Below, one piece after another: positions 45,862 to 54,593 of a stretch of 64,000 bases of DNA (positions are counted from its first letter, which is position 1; each line of letters begins with the position of its first letter). A program made the translations under genes and the position numbers. The notes beneath the pieces were generated by a model. The model was not told the origin of the DNA. It saw only the letters and a program-made list of their open reading frames with translations, and made no database searches. This DNA is from Levilactobacillus paucivorans (GTDB lineage: Bacteria > Bacillota > Bacilli > Lactobacillales > Lactobacillaceae). The stretch spans positions 1-64,000 of the forward strand of contig NZ_JQCA01000020.1 of NCBI RefSeq assembly GCF_001437125.1, read 5' to 3'.

Positions 45862-46302
45862 GTGACCAACGTTTATTTAGCAGGCCCCTTCTTCGATGAC
45901 GAACAGATTGCTCGAATTGAACGGGTAGAAGCAGCTTTAGAGCAAAATCCGCAGGTCGATAATGTATTTAGCCCCCGGAAGGACGAAATTCCTGGCTTAA
46001 CCGTGGGGACCCCCGAATGGGCCACACAGACCTTCCAAATGGATGTGTCGCAGATTGACCACGCCGATGTTGTGGTGGCCGTTTCTGACTTTGTCGATGA
46101 CCAAGTGGACTCCGGTACCGCCTTTGAAATTGGCTATGCGTTCCACAGCAAGAAGCCCGTGGTGCTATTCCATGAAAAGGACACGGTATTGAACTTGATG
46201 CTGGCTGAGAGCCTGCATGCCTACCTCAAGACGGCCAAGGACTTGGCCGAATACGACTTCAATTCCTTACCTGAAAGTCATTATCACGGTAAAGTATTCT
46301 AA
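45862..46302 (+). CDS. nucleoside 2-deoxyribosyltransferase
   Basis: Exchanges bases between 2'-deoxynucleosides, a salvage reaction typical of lactobacilli. The 146-residue protein has the N-terminal VYLAGPFFDDEQ motif and the DSGTAFEIGYA motif, where E89 is in the place of the nucleophilic glutamate. GTG start with AGAGGAGA upstream and a consensus -10. Also resembles the YtoQ-like relatives, so substrate range is not certain. Confidence 0.9.
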   Translation: MTNVYLAGPFFDDEQIARIERVEAALEQNPQVDNVFSPRKDEIPGLTVGTPEWATQTFQMDVSQIDHADVVVAVSDFVDDQVDSGTAFEIGYAFHSKKPVVLFHEKDTVLNLMLAESLHAYLKTAKDLAEYDFNSLPESHYHGKVF

Positions 46303-46332
46303 ATAGAAAATCAGGGTGTCATTGCCCGAAAG

Positions 46333-46362
46333 AAAGGCGCGTGCCAATTGGCACGCGCCTTT
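46333..46362. terminator. bidirectional terminator between deoxyribosyltransferase gene and lexA
   Basis: Perfect 13-bp inverted repeat AAAGGCGCGTGCC/GGCACGCGCCTTT with loop AATT, flanked for use from both sides. Confidence 0.85.
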
Positions 46363-46376
46363 ACTGTTAGTTAGGT

Positions 46377-47006
46377 TTAGTGAACATCGTCACGGAACAA
46401 ACCAACGACTTTACCCAGAATGCTGACATGGTTCAAGATGATTGGGGCCATGGTATCATTTTCGGGCTGTAACCGGAAATGGTCGGCTTCCTTGAAGAAT
46501 CGCTTGCAAGTCGCTTCGTTTTCTTCGGTCATCGCAATGACAATGTCACCGTTGTCCGCAGATTGTTGCCGCCGGACGATGACTTGGTCACCGTTTAAAA
46601 TTCCGATGTTAATCATACTTTCCCCGCGGATGGTCAACATGAAGAGCTGATCGTCGTCGCGTTCGAATTCAGGTGGAACCGGGAAGTAATCCGTGGCTTC
46701 TTGAACGGCCAAGATTGGTTCACCGGCAGTCACGGTTCCCAGAACCGGGATCCGTGTTTGTTTCTCGTGAACACCAAGTTCTTCTAATCCGGCAGGCGTG
46801 ACTTCCAAAGCCCGTGGCTTAGTGGGGTCCTTTGTCAGGAGTCCCTTCTTTTCTAGGCGGGCGATGTGACCGTGTACCGTCGAGGTAGAGGAGAGGGCAA
46901 CGGCCTCGCCAATTTCACGGACGGTTGGCGGATACCCTTTTTCGTTTACCCGTTCCCAAATGAAACGTAGAACGGCAAGTTGTTTGCTTTCTGATGCTTT
47001 CGTCAT
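46377..47006 (-). CDS. lexA: SOS repressor LexA
   Basis: Represses the DNA-damage regulon until RecA promotes self-cleavage. The 209-residue product has an N-terminal winged helix DNA-binding domain (1-70), the cleavage site A94-G95 in VTAGEPILA and the Ser-Lys dyad S130 (RGESM) and K168 (TCKRF). A LexA-type box lies upstream at 47075. Divergent from ynzC, as in Bacillus where lexA faces yneA-yneB-ynzC. Confidence 0.97.
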   Translation of the reverse strand: MTKASESKQLAVLRFIWERVNEKGYPPTVREIGEAVALSSTSTVHGHIARLEKKGLLTKDPTKPRALEVTPAGLEELGVHEKQTRIPVLGTVTAGEPILAVQEATDYFPVPPEFERDDDQLFMLTIRGESMINIGILNGDQVIVRRQQSADNGDIVIAMTEENEATCKRFFKEADHFRLQPENDTMAPIILNHVSILGKVVGLFRDDVH

Positions 47007-47032
47007 GTAATGCCACCTCGTTCGTCATTCGT

Positions 47033-47038
47033 AGTATA
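47033..47038 (-). promoter_or_regulatory. candidate lexA -10
   Basis: On the minus strand TATACT, about 30 bases upstream of the lexA start; the -35 is weak. Confidence 0.4.
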
Positions 47039-47074
47039 GTTTAGTGTTAGTGTAGCATAGGTAGACCGGCATTT

Positions 47075-47088
47075 CAAACAGATGTTCG
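47075..47088. promoter_or_regulatory. LexA box (SOS operator)
   Basis: CAAACAGATGTTCG matches the Gram-positive consensus CGAACNNNNGTTCG at all but one position. It is placed in the lexA-ynzC divergent region, so LexA probably controls lexA and perhaps ynzC. Confidence 0.75.
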
Positions 47089-47202
47089 GGTAGATTAGTT
47101 GAATTCTAAAATTAAGCCTGATAAGATAGGGATTGGTTTTAAAAAGACGGGGCAGCAATGCCAAGACGTTTTACAGATTTTATTGAATAAGGAGGGTTGT
47201 TC

Positions 47203-47451
47203 ATGGCAGAGGAAACAATGGACACCTTATTGGTCCGTATCAACGAACTCGCCCACAAGGCGAAGGCTAGCGGCCTCAACGATGCCGAGAAGGCGGAACG
47301 TGCCGAACTGCGTCAACGTTATCTGAAGTTATTCCGGGCTAGTTTTAAGAGTCAAGTGGAAATGCTCCAGGTTTATGATAAGGAAGGCAAAGAAGTTACA
47401 CCTGAAAAGGTTCGCGATATCCAACGTAAAAAGGGTCTCCGCGACAATTAA
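47203..47451 (+). CDS. DUF896 family protein YnzC
   Basis: An 82-residue helical protein of the DUF896/UPF0291 family, found in Firmicutes next to lexA. Key stretches: LLVRINELAHKAKASGL and RQRYLKLFRASFKSQVEMLQ. In Bacillus ynzC is in the SOS-induced yneA operon. Here no yneA-like division inhibitor is visible between lexA and this gene. ATG at 47203 with GGAGGG upstream. Confidence 0.9.
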   Translation: MAEETMDTLLVRINELAHKAKASGLNDAEKAERAELRQRYLKLFRASFKSQVEMLQVYDKEGKEVTPEKVRDIQRKKGLRDN

Positions 47452-47550
47452 TCAGGAGAGCGGGTCATTTTCAGCGATTCGCTCTTTTATTTTGCGTTAA
47501 GGTTGTGTAGAATTGTTTATTGAATGACGTCATGAAGGAGGGGAATCAGC

Positions 47551-47778
47551 TTGGCAACCTGGATCTGGATTTTAATCGTAATTATCGTCGGAATCGCCGG
47601 TGCTGTTGGGGGCTTTTACGCTGCCCGTAAGTACATGGAAAACTATCTGAAAGATAATCCACCAATTAACGAAGACCAATTACGCGCGATGATGTTGCAG
47701 ATGGGTCAAAAACCATCACAACGTAAGTTACATCAAATGATGAATGCGATGAAACAACAATCATCTTCTAAAAAGTAA
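47551..47778 (+). CDS. UPF0154 family protein (YneF)
   Basis: A 75-residue membrane protein: one N-terminal transmembrane helix (WIWILIVIIVGIAGAVGGFY) followed by a charged tail with PPINEDQLRAMMLQMGQKPS, the hallmark of the family. Function unknown. TTG start with GGAGGGG upstream. Synteny lexA-ynzC-yneF matches Bacillus. Confidence 0.92.
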   Translation: MATWIWILIVIIVGIAGAVGGFYAARKYMENYLKDNPPINEDQLRAMMLQMGQKPSQRKLHQMMNAMKQQSSSKK

Positions 47779-47793
47779 ATTGGGTTAATCGAT

Positions 47794-47826
47794 GGCTCGC
47801 TTCCAGGCTAACTGGGGCGAGCTTTT
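47794..47826 (+). terminator. terminator of yneF
   Basis: Stem GCTCGC...GCGAGC, with inner CCAG/CTGG pairing, followed by five T. Confidence 0.78.
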
Positions 47827-47869
47827 TGATTGCAATAAAAATTTATTCCGCTAGAATTATAAGGTCTGT

Positions 47870-47875
47870 TATAAT
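47870..47875 (+). promoter_or_regulatory. ABC exporter -10 element
   Basis: Consensus TATAAT directly before an 11-bp tandem repeat. No good -35 was found at 16-18 bases. Confidence 0.5.
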
Positions 47876-47919
47876 TTAATCATGTTTTAATCATATTATA
47901 ATCATATTCTAATCTTAGG
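47876..47919 (+). repeat. 11-bp tandem repeat in the leader of the ABC exporter operon
   Basis: Four units start at 47876, 47887, 47898 and 47909: TTAATCATGTT, TTAATCATATT, ATAATCATATT and a diverged CTAATCTTAGG that runs into the ribosome binding site. The period is exactly 11 bp. The position, between the -10 and the start codon, suits repressor binding sites on one face of the helix. Confidence 0.65.
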
Positions 47920-47929
47920 AGGGACGTTC

Positions 47930-49690
47930 GTGAGTATATTTCGGAAATTAGCATGGTACTTTCGCCAGGAATGGCGGGTGTATCTGACGGGAATCGTGGG
48001 GCTCTTATTGACTGCGATTATTGCCATAATTCCTCCACGGATCATTGGGAACATGGTGGATGGCATCCACGGACAAACCATGACGGGGAAACTCTTGGTC
48101 ATTGATCTCACCCTTATTACAGTGGCCGCCTTGGCTCAGTATGCGACCCGTTATCTTTGGCGAAATGCCATTTGGGGTGGCGCAGCCAAGCTAGAACAGT
48201 TACTTAGAAATCGGCTGTTCGATCATTTTATGCGGATGGACCGCGTGTTCTACCAGCGCTATCGTACCGGGGATTTGATGGCCCATGCCACCAATGACTT
48301 GGAGGCGATTCAACGGGTGGCCGGTGGGGGGATCCTGGAGTTTGCGGATGCCATTATCACCGGGGGAACCACTCTGATCGCCATGATGGCGCTGATCGAT
48401 TGGCGGCTAACGTTACTGGCCATTATTCCATTCCCATTCTTAGCCCTGATCTCGTGGTACTTGGGTCATAAGATTCACAAAGCCTTTGGGGCCTCTCAGG
48501 AGGCTTTCTCCCGGCTTAATAACAAGGCCCAGGAAAGTATTAGCGGCATCAAGGTCATCAAGGCTCTGGGCCAAGAGGACGCCGATGTGGCGGATTTCAA
48601 CAGCCAGGTCGATCGAACCATTAAGATTAACCGACGGGTGAACCGGTTGGATTCGTTGTTTGATCCCATGATTACCTTGGTAATCTCGGTTTCTTATATT
48701 GCGACGATTGTGTTGGGGGGCCTCTTCGTGGTCAACCACACCATTACCATTGGTAATCTGGTGTCGTTTATCAGCTACCTGGCCATGATGGTCTGGCCCA
48801 TGTTTGCCGTGGGGATGCTCTTTAACACCATGGAACGTGGGAATGCCAGTTACGATCGGGTCATGGAATTATTGGAACAGAAGACCCACATCATTGATCG
48901 TCAGGATGGTATCACGACGCGCCCAACCGGGACGCTGAGTTATCACGTGAACCGTTTTGACTATCCGGACGACGCAGGTGCCAGTCTTCAGCGGGTTGAT
49001 TTCGATCTTCCAGCTGGGCACACCTTAGGCATTGTCGGTCGGGTCGGAGCCGGAAAGTCCACGATTATGAAATTAATTCTGCGGGAATTCGACAATTATG
49101 AAGGAACGATCAGTTTCGGTGGTCACGACATCAAGGATTATGCGCTGGACAGCTATCTGCCAGCCATTGGGTACGTGCCTCAAGAAAGTTTCCTATTCTC
49201 TTCCAACATTTTTGAAAATATCCGCTTTGCCAATCCCAACGCAACGCAAGCTGAGGTTGAGGCTGCGGCGGCCAAGAGTGATTTAGCCGGGCAAATTGCG
49301 CAGTTACCGGCAGGCTACGACACCGAAGTTGGTGAGGAAGGGATTTCGTTGTCCGGTGGGCAACGGCAACGACTGGCCATTGCCAGGGCCTTACTCATCA
49401 GTCCGGAATTGTTAATTCTGGATGATGCCTTGTCCGCGGTGGATGCCGAAACCGAGACAGAAATCTTAGCCAACCTGAAGGCCGAACGGGCCAACAAGAC
49501 CACCGTGATTTCGGCGCACCGGTTGAGTTCAGTGATGAACGCCGATGAAATTCTGGTGCTTAACGACGGCCACGTGGTCGAACGGGGCAATCATGCCGAA
49601 TTGATGGCCAACGATGGGTGGTATCACCGCATGTTTATTGAACAGCAATTAGAAACACAAGTGAGAGGAGGGAACGGCGATGGCAGATAA
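47930..49690 (+). CDS. heterodimeric ABC exporter, subunit with degenerate Walker B
   Basis: Type I ABC exporter half-transporter of 586 residues: six membrane helices (about 15-310) and a nucleotide-binding domain with Walker A GRVGAGKST, signature LSGGQRQR and Walker B ILDDALSAVD. In the last, the catalytic glutamate is replaced by aspartate, as in the degenerate-site subunits of heterodimers such as LmrCD and TM287/288. Similar to YheI/MdlA multidrug exporters. GTG start after TTAGGAGGG; the second subunit starts within its last 11 bases. Substrate unknown. Confidence 0.92.
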   Translation: MSIFRKLAWYFRQEWRVYLTGIVGLLLTAIIAIIPPRIIGNMVDGIHGQTMTGKLLVIDLTLITVAALAQYATRYLWRNAIWGGAAKLEQLLRNRLFDHFMRMDRVFYQRYRTGDLMAHATNDLEAIQRVAGGGILEFADAIITGGTTLIAMMALIDWRLTLLAIIPFPFLALISWYLGHKIHKAFGASQEAFSRLNNKAQESISGIKVIKALGQEDADVADFNSQVDRTIKINRRVNRLDSLFDPMITLVISVSYIATIVLGGLFVVNHTITIGNLVSFISYLAMMVWPMFAVGMLFNTMERGNASYDRVMELLEQKTHIIDRQDGITTRPTGTLSYHVNRFDYPDDAGASLQRVDFDLPAGHTLGIVGRVGAGKSTIMKLILREFDNYEGTISFGGHDIKDYALDSYLPAIGYVPQESFLFSSNIFENIRFANPNATQAEVEAAAAKSDLAGQIAQLPAGYDTEVGEEGISLSGGQRQRLAIARALLISPELLILDDALSAVDAETETEILANLKAERANKTTVISAHRLSSVMNADEILVLNDGHVVERGNHAELMANDGWYHRMFIEQQLETQVRGGNGDGR

Positions 49691-51470
49691 GCCCCAACAA
49701 TCAGCATGGGCGCACAGCATGACTACCAAGGAACAGTGGACGGTCGTCAAGCGACTGTTAAAGTTCGCTGCTCCTTACAAATGGTTCTTCATCGGTTCCG
49801 TCGTCTTGTCGGCGTTGATCAGTGCGGTGAACGTCTTTCTCCCATGGATTCTTCAAACTTACATGGATAAGTATCTGCGAACAAATAACGCCACGCTTGT
49901 GATCATGTGGACCTTTGCCGGCATTTACTTTTTGGGAATGTTGACACGAGCGATCATGCAATTTTGGCAGAACTATACCAGTACCATGGGGGCCGAGTAC
50001 ATGCTTGAAAATGTTCGCCGGAAACTCTTCAGTGAACTGCATCAAAAAGGAATGCGTTACTTCGACCAGACGCCAGGTGGATCGATCCTGTCACGGTTAA
50101 TGAATGATACCATGACGTTTTCAAACTTTTGGGCGTTACTCAATACGTTAGTTCTGGCTTTCTTCGCGGTGGTGTCATCCTTTGCGGCGATGTATGCAAC
50201 CGATGTTAAGGTAGCACTGTGGACGCTCGCGTTGGTGCCGTTCTTGTTACTGACTATCTGGTACTACCAACGGTTCAGCTCACGGGTCTACCGGCGAATG
50301 CGGGAACGACTGAGTGAACTCAACACGAAGCTCGCCGAGGCCATTACTGGGATTACCGTAATTCAGGAGTTCCGGCAAGAGAAGCGGACATCCAAAAACT
50401 TTCAGAAGACAAATGCGGCGTATTACGATACGCGTAAAGATATGATTCGGACGAACTCCTTACTGTTAAGTCCCATCATCAATTTACTTTATGCGTTAGG
50501 CACCGTTATTGTTTTGGGGATTTTCGGTATGCGGGGCCTGCATGAGGTCGTCGCAGCCGGGGTCATTTACGCCTTCATTACGTACCTCAACAACTTTTAC
50601 AGTCCTATGAGTAATATGATGGATAGTCTGAGTGACTTCCAAAATGGGATGGTGGCTGGCTCGCGGGTGCTCCGCGTTGTGGATGACCAGACACTGGCGC
50701 CACAGCAACATCCGGTGGCCGATGCCAAGATCACGCAAGGGAAGATTGAATTTCGCCACGTGACATTTGCTTATGACCAGGAACATCCGGTGTTAAAGGA
50801 CGTGTCATTCGTCGCGGAACCGGGACAGACCGTGGCCTTGGTTGGGCAAACGGGATCCGGGAAGACCTCGACGATTAACGTCCTCATGCGCTTCTACGAA
50901 TTCCAGTCCGGCCAAGTGTTAATCGATGACCGTGACATTCGGGAATATCCGGCCGAGGAGTTACGGCAGAAGATGGGGCTCGTGCTCCAGGAACCGCAAC
51001 TCTTTTACGGGGATATCCAGACCAATATTCGGATGTTTAATCCGGATATTTCGGATGCTCAGGTTGAACGGGCGGCTCACTTTGTTCAAGCCGATGATTT
51101 CATCGAACAGTTACCACAGGGTTATGCGACACCGGTTTTGGAACGGGGGACCGAATATTCTGCCGGGCAACGGCAATTGATTACATTTGCCAGAACGGTA
51201 GTCACCGATCCGAAAATTCTGATCCTCGATGAAGCCACGGCCAACGTGGATACCGAAACAGAAAATATGATTCAAACGGGGTTGTCACGGATTCAAGAAA
51301 ACCGGACGACCATTGCGATTGCGCACCGGTTATCAACGATTCAAAACGCCGATCTCATCCTGGTCCTTCATCAGGGGAAGATTGTGGAACGTGGAACCAA
51401 CGACGAACTGATGCAACAGCACGGTTATTACTACGATATGATTCAACTTCAAAATACCGCTAAAGATTAA
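49680..51470 (+). CDS. heterodimeric ABC exporter, subunit with canonical Walker B
   Basis: Partner half-transporter of 596 residues, with six membrane helices and a nucleotide-binding domain: Walker A GQTGSGKTS, signature YSAGQRQL (SGGQ altered to SAGQ) and Walker B ILDEATANVD with the catalytic Glu. The pattern is complementary to the first subunit (good signature with poor Walker B there, altered signature with good Walker B here), which leaves one competent ATP site, as expected for a heterodimer. Similar to YheH/MdlB. Overlaps the upstream gene by 11 bases. Confidence 0.92.
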   Translation: MADKPQQSAWAHSMTTKEQWTVVKRLLKFAAPYKWFFIGSVVLSALISAVNVFLPWILQTYMDKYLRTNNATLVIMWTFAGIYFLGMLTRAIMQFWQNYTSTMGAEYMLENVRRKLFSELHQKGMRYFDQTPGGSILSRLMNDTMTFSNFWALLNTLVLAFFAVVSSFAAMYATDVKVALWTLALVPFLLLTIWYYQRFSSRVYRRMRERLSELNTKLAEAITGITVIQEFRQEKRTSKNFQKTNAAYYDTRKDMIRTNSLLLSPIINLLYALGTVIVLGIFGMRGLHEVVAAGVIYAFITYLNNFYSPMSNMMDSLSDFQNGMVAGSRVLRVVDDQTLAPQQHPVADAKITQGKIEFRHVTFAYDQEHPVLKDVSFVAEPGQTVALVGQTGSGKTSTINVLMRFYEFQSGQVLIDDRDIREYPAEELRQKMGLVLQEPQLFYGDIQTNIRMFNPDISDAQVERAAHFVQADDFIEQLPQGYATPVLERGTEYSAGQRQLITFARTVVTDPKILILDEATANVDTETENMIQTGLSRIQENRTTIAIAHRLSTIQNADLILVLHQGKIVERGTNDELMQQHGYYYDMIQLQNTAKD

Positions 51471-51480
51471 GCGGCGGATC

Positions 51481-51510
51481 AAAAAAGTCTGGGATTTTCC
51501 CAGACTTTTT
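51481..51510. terminator. terminator of the ABC exporter operon
   Basis: Perfect stem AAAAAGTCTGGGA/TCCCAGACTTTTT with a three-base loop; both A- and T-runs are present. Confidence 0.88.
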
Positions 51511-51536
51511 GCATTCTCAAAGTTATATGATCGAAA

Positions 51537-51649
51537 CGTGCGACAACAGGCAGCTGGTTCAACTTAAACCTGATAACCAAACAATCCAAGCCAAGGATTC
51601 TTCGGTCATCAGCCTCAATGCTCACCAGATAACCGCCTGTTGTCGCACG
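51537..51649. repeat. 15-bp inverted repeat with 83-base interior
   Basis: CGTGCGACAACAGGC (51537-51551) and its exact reverse complement (51635-51649) lie between two convergent genes. The interior is non-coding. No transposase or T-run is associated; it could be a hairpin at the 3' end of the acyltransferase mRNA or the remnant of a small mobile repeat. Confidence 0.7.
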
Positions 51650-51655
51650 CTTAGG

Positions 51656-52294
51656 CTATTTCTTTTCGGCATGTTCCGCGGTAACATCAACGTAGTGGAA
51701 ATCTGGATCGATCTGTTGGTCCAGCGCGTCGAAGGCCGCTTGCATTTGTTGTTCAATCGTTGCCTGGCCGTCCTCGTCAAGTTTGAGGTGACGGTCGATG
51801 GTGATCGGTTCACCGAAGGCTACGGTGACGCGTTTACGTGAAAAGAGTCGTTTGAAGGTCAGTGGCCCTTGATAGACAGCGGGGACCAATGGCACCTTGG
51901 CCATCTTGGCAATCAAAGCAGCCCCACCTTTTAATTCGGAGGAATGACGCGATCCAGAAGGGAACATGATCAGCGACAGGTCACCGCGCCGGAGCATGCG
52001 GACCGGCGTCTTGATAGCAGAAGGCCCGGGATTGTCCCGATTCACTGGAAAACCATTGACATGGTGGAGTAACCATCGGAAAATGGAATTCTGGAAGAGT
52101 TCTTCCTTAGCCATAAAGCTAAACTTCCGCGGACTCGCTGCTAAGGCGAAGTAAACGGGGTCGAACCAAGTTCGATGCGGGCCAACCAGAATGTAGGGGC
52201 CTTCGGGTAGGCGGTCGCGATTCAAATAGGTCGCCTTACCATTAACAATAAATAAAATTATGCGGATAACCACGCGTAGGAACGAATAGAACAT
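51656..52294 (-). CDS. 1-acylglycerol-3-phosphate acyltransferase family protein
   Basis: PlsC-like acyltransferase of 212 residues for phosphatidic acid formation. It has an N-terminal hydrophobic helix (YSFLRVVIRIILFIV), the catalytic HX4D motif as PHRTWFDP, a second motif FPSGSRHSS in the place of the usual EGTR, and a third motif VPLVPAVYQG. ATG at 52294 after GGAGTG. The change in the second motif may mean different acceptor specificity. The trmN6-like gene diverges from it. Confidence 0.86.
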   Translation of the reverse strand: MFYSFLRVVIRIILFIVNGKATYLNRDRLPEGPYILVGPHRTWFDPVYFALAASPRKFSFMAKEELFQNSIFRWLLHHVNGFPVNRDNPGPSAIKTPVRMLRRGDLSLIMFPSGSRHSSELKGGAALIAKMAKVPLVPAVYQGPLTFKRLFSRKRVTVAFGEPITIDRHLKLDEDGQATIEQQMQAAFDALDQQIDPDFHYVDVTAEHAEKK

Positions 52295-52396
52295 GGGTCG
52301 CACTCCTCTCTCAATGTTACTAATGAATCTAGTATGCAAAAAAAGTCACGGGGTTGCAAGCGATCTTAATAAAAAACAAAGGGTGACGAACAGGAA

Positions 52397-53152
52397 ATGA
52401 CAGCAACTAATTTAAAATCGGGGGAACGGATCGACCAACTTTATAGCCAAAATATTCAGATCATCCAGAGTCCCGAGGTCTTTGCCTTCTCCTTAGATGC
52501 CGTGTTATTGGCGGATTTTGCCAAACCTTTAGCCAAGGCCAGTAGCCAAACGGTGGATCTGTGTGCCGGCAACGGGGCGGTTGGTCTCTTTATGAGTTCC
52601 AAAACCCGTGGAAAAATTGCCGAGGTTGAGATTCAACCGCGACTGGCTGACATGGCCCGGCGGAGTGTGACGCTCAATCACCTCGATGATCGCATGACGG
52701 TCTACGAAGGGGATCTGGCCAACGTCACGGACTGGATTCCCAAGGATTCGGTGGATGTGGTGACGTGTAATCCACCATATTTCGCCGATCTGCCAGATAG
52801 TCAGAAGAACCCGAATGAATACTTGGCAATTGCTCGGCACGAGATTACCACGAATTTAGCAACGGTTGTCGCCACCACCAGTGGCCTTTTGAAGATGGGT
52901 GGCAAGGCCTACTTTGTTCATCGGCCGGATCGATTGCTGCAATTGTTAGATCTGATGGCCGCCAATCGTTTGGCTCCCAAACGGATTCGCTTGGTTCACC
53001 CCAAGCCAGGTAAAGAAGCCAACATGGTCTTGGTCGAGGCCATTAAGGATGGCAAGCCCGGGGGTCTTCGTTTCTTAGCCCCGTTGATGGTGTACGATCA
53101 AGCCGGAAAATATACGGCGGAAGTGCAGGCGTTGCTCTATGGCCAGTCATAA
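52397..53152 (+). CDS. tRNA1(Val) A37 N6-methyltransferase-like protein (YabB/TrmN6)
   Basis: Class I SAM methyltransferase of 251 residues. The SAM motif is [14 protein letters not shown] and the catalytic NPPY lies in [10 protein letters not shown], so an N6-adenine methylase is expected; E. coli TrmN6 modifies A37 of tRNA-Val, but in Firmicutes the target has not been generally shown. The start sits close to a GGTGA-type ribosome binding site. Its end overlaps yazA by 14 bases, the yabB-yazA arrangement of Bacillus. Confidence 0.9.
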   Translation: MTATNLKSGERIDQLYSQNIQIIQSPEVFAFSLDAVLLADFAKPLAKASSQTVDLCAGNGAVGLFMSSKTRGKIAEVEIQPRLADMARRSVTLNHLDDRMTVYEGDLANVTDWIPKDSVDVVTCNPPYFADLPDSQKNPNEYLAIARHEITTNLATVVATTSGLLKMGGKAYFVHRPDRLLQLLDLMAANRLAPKRIRLVHPKPGKEANMVLVEAIKDGKPGGLRFLAPLMVYDQAGKYTAEVQALLYGQS

Positions 53153-53411
53153 AATCTACTATTTTTACGTGTTGTTATGCGATGATCAGTCGCTCTACGG
53201 TGGATTTACCACGGACGTGGGAGAGCGTTTTGCCACGCATCGAGCTGGTAAGGGGGCGAAATACACCCGGTTACACCGACCGATTAAGGTGTTATTCAGT
53301 CAAGCCTTCGATAATAAACACGATGCCCTCCATGCTGAATGGGCCTTCAAACACCAATCGCGGCAAAAGAAATTAGCCTTTTTGGCCGACCAAGGGGTTA
53401 TGATTGATTAG
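53139..53411 (+). CDS. GIY-YIG nuclease family protein (UPF0213, YazA)
   Basis: Small 90-residue GIY-YIG domain protein: [20 protein letters not shown] holds the two hallmark strands (here YYFYVL and LYGG) and the catalytic arginine follows in [16 protein letters not shown]. Related proteins (SLX1-like, without the RING domain) may cut branched DNA or RNA, but the cellular role is unknown. It overlaps the methyltransferase gene by 14 bases, so they are co-translated. Confidence 0.92.
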   Translation: MASHKIYYFYVLLCDDQSLYGGFTTDVGERFATHRAGKGAKYTRLHRPIKVLFSQAFDNKHDALHAEWAFKHQSRQKKLAFLADQGVMID

Positions 53412-53469
53412 CGTTCGGACCCTAATTGTCAAGGCCCAGGCAAGTGGTTAACTCAACTAAGCAATTTGG

Positions 53470-53498
53470 TCGATAAATGACTTACTCTATGGTACACT
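53470..53498 (+). promoter_or_regulatory. ldhD promoter
   Basis: TCGATA, 17-base spacer, TACACT with TGG just before it (extended -10), 50 bases upstream of the start. Confidence 0.5.
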
Positions 53499-53547
53499 CT
53501 AAACACATCAACAGACTATTTTAAGATTTGTGAAGGAGGAACTGACC

Positions 53548-54543
53548 GTGAAAATTATTGCTTATGGCATTCGAGAAGATGAACGGCCTTACTTAGAAGA
53601 ATGGGCGCAGGACCAAGGAATTGAGGTCCGTGTCGTTCGAGAACTATTGGATGAACAGACAGCCGATCTAGCCAAGGGTTATGATGGGGCGGTGGTTTAC
53701 CAACAGAAGCCATACTCTGGGGCAATTTTAGATCGATTAGCCGCCAATGGCGTGACAAACCTCTCGTTACGTAACGTTGGGGTCGATAACGTGGATGCGG
53801 ATGCGGTGAAACGCCATGGGTTTAAGGTGACTAACGTGCCGGCTTATTCACCAGCGGCCATCGCCGAATTTACGGTGACGCGGCTCATGCAATTGCTGCG
53901 GCGGACCCCAACCTTTGATCGGGAACAGGCCTTAGGTGACCTACGTTGGGCGCCCGACATTGCCGATGAACTCAACACGATGACGGTGGGGATTGTCGCG
54001 ACCGGCCGGATTGGCCGCGCTGCCATGAAAATCTACCAGGGATTTGGCGCCAAGGTGATTGCCTATGATGTTTACCACAATCCCGAACTGGAGAAGCAGG
54101 GGATCTATGTCGACACGCTCGATGACCTCTACGCGCAGGCAGATGTGATCTCCTTGCATGCCCCTGCCACCAAGGACAATGAGAAGATGTTGAATGACGC
54201 GGCCTTTGCCAAGATGAAGCCCGGTGTGTGGATTTTAAATCCAGCACGGGGGGCTCTGATTGACACGGATGCCCTGATCAGAGCCTTAGACAGTGGTCAG
54301 GTCGCTGGTGCGGCACTGGACGTCTATGAGGACGAAGTGGGAATCTTTAACACCGACTTCGGGAGCTTTGCCTCGATTCCAGACGAACGCCTGAAGAACT
54401 TGATGGAACGGGACAACGTGTTAGTTAGCCCCCACATTGCGTTCTATACACGGACGGCCGTGAAGAACATGGTGCAATATGCCTTGAATAACAACCGAGA
54501 CTTGATTGCGACCGGTCATGCCAAGAATGAAGTTCAATTCTAA
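53548..54543 (+). CDS. ldhD: D-lactate dehydrogenase
   Basis: Reduces pyruvate to D-lactate and restores NAD+. The 331-residue product is alike to the D-LDH of lactobacilli along its length (SLRNVGVDN, NVPAYSPAAIAE, RWAPDI). The catalytic Arg (R234 in NPARGALID), Glu (about E263 in DVYEDE) and His (H296 in SPHIAFYT) are present. The Rossmann GxGxxG reads A151-T-G-R-I-G, so the first glycine is alanine. GTG start at 53548, eight bases after GGAGG; an upstream ATG-less extension is not supported. Confidence 0.92.
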   Translation: MKIIAYGIREDERPYLEEWAQDQGIEVRVVRELLDEQTADLAKGYDGAVVYQQKPYSGAILDRLAANGVTNLSLRNVGVDNVDADAVKRHGFKVTNVPAYSPAAIAEFTVTRLMQLLRRTPTFDREQALGDLRWAPDIADELNTMTVGIVATGRIGRAAMKIYQGFGAKVIAYDVYHNPELEKQGIYVDTLDDLYAQADVISLHAPATKDNEKMLNDAAFAKMKPGVWILNPARGALIDTDALIRALDSGQVAGAALDVYEDEVGIFNTDFGSFASIPDERLKNLMERDNVLVSPHIAFYTRTAVKNMVQYALNNNRDLIATGHAKNEVQF

Positions 54544-54557
54544 AACTGAGGACAAAC

Positions 54558-54589
54558 AAAAAGCGTTGCCTGCTGGCGACGCTTTTTTA
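54558..54589. terminator. bidirectional terminator between ldhD and the HAD gene
   Basis: Stem AAAAGCGT/ACGCTTTT with inner pairing, flanked by A- and T-runs. Confidence 0.82.
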
Positions 54590-54593
54590 CGGC

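Noticed and set aside
47099-47326. Small frame after the LexA box that could have been a division inhibitor
   Set aside because: It overlaps ynzC in another frame, lacks a ribosome binding site and has no membrane helix or LysM pattern as in YneA.
51537-51649. Insertion sequence bounded by the 15-bp inverted repeat
   Set aside because: The interior is only 83 bases, with no transposase or visible target duplication; kept only as a repeat.
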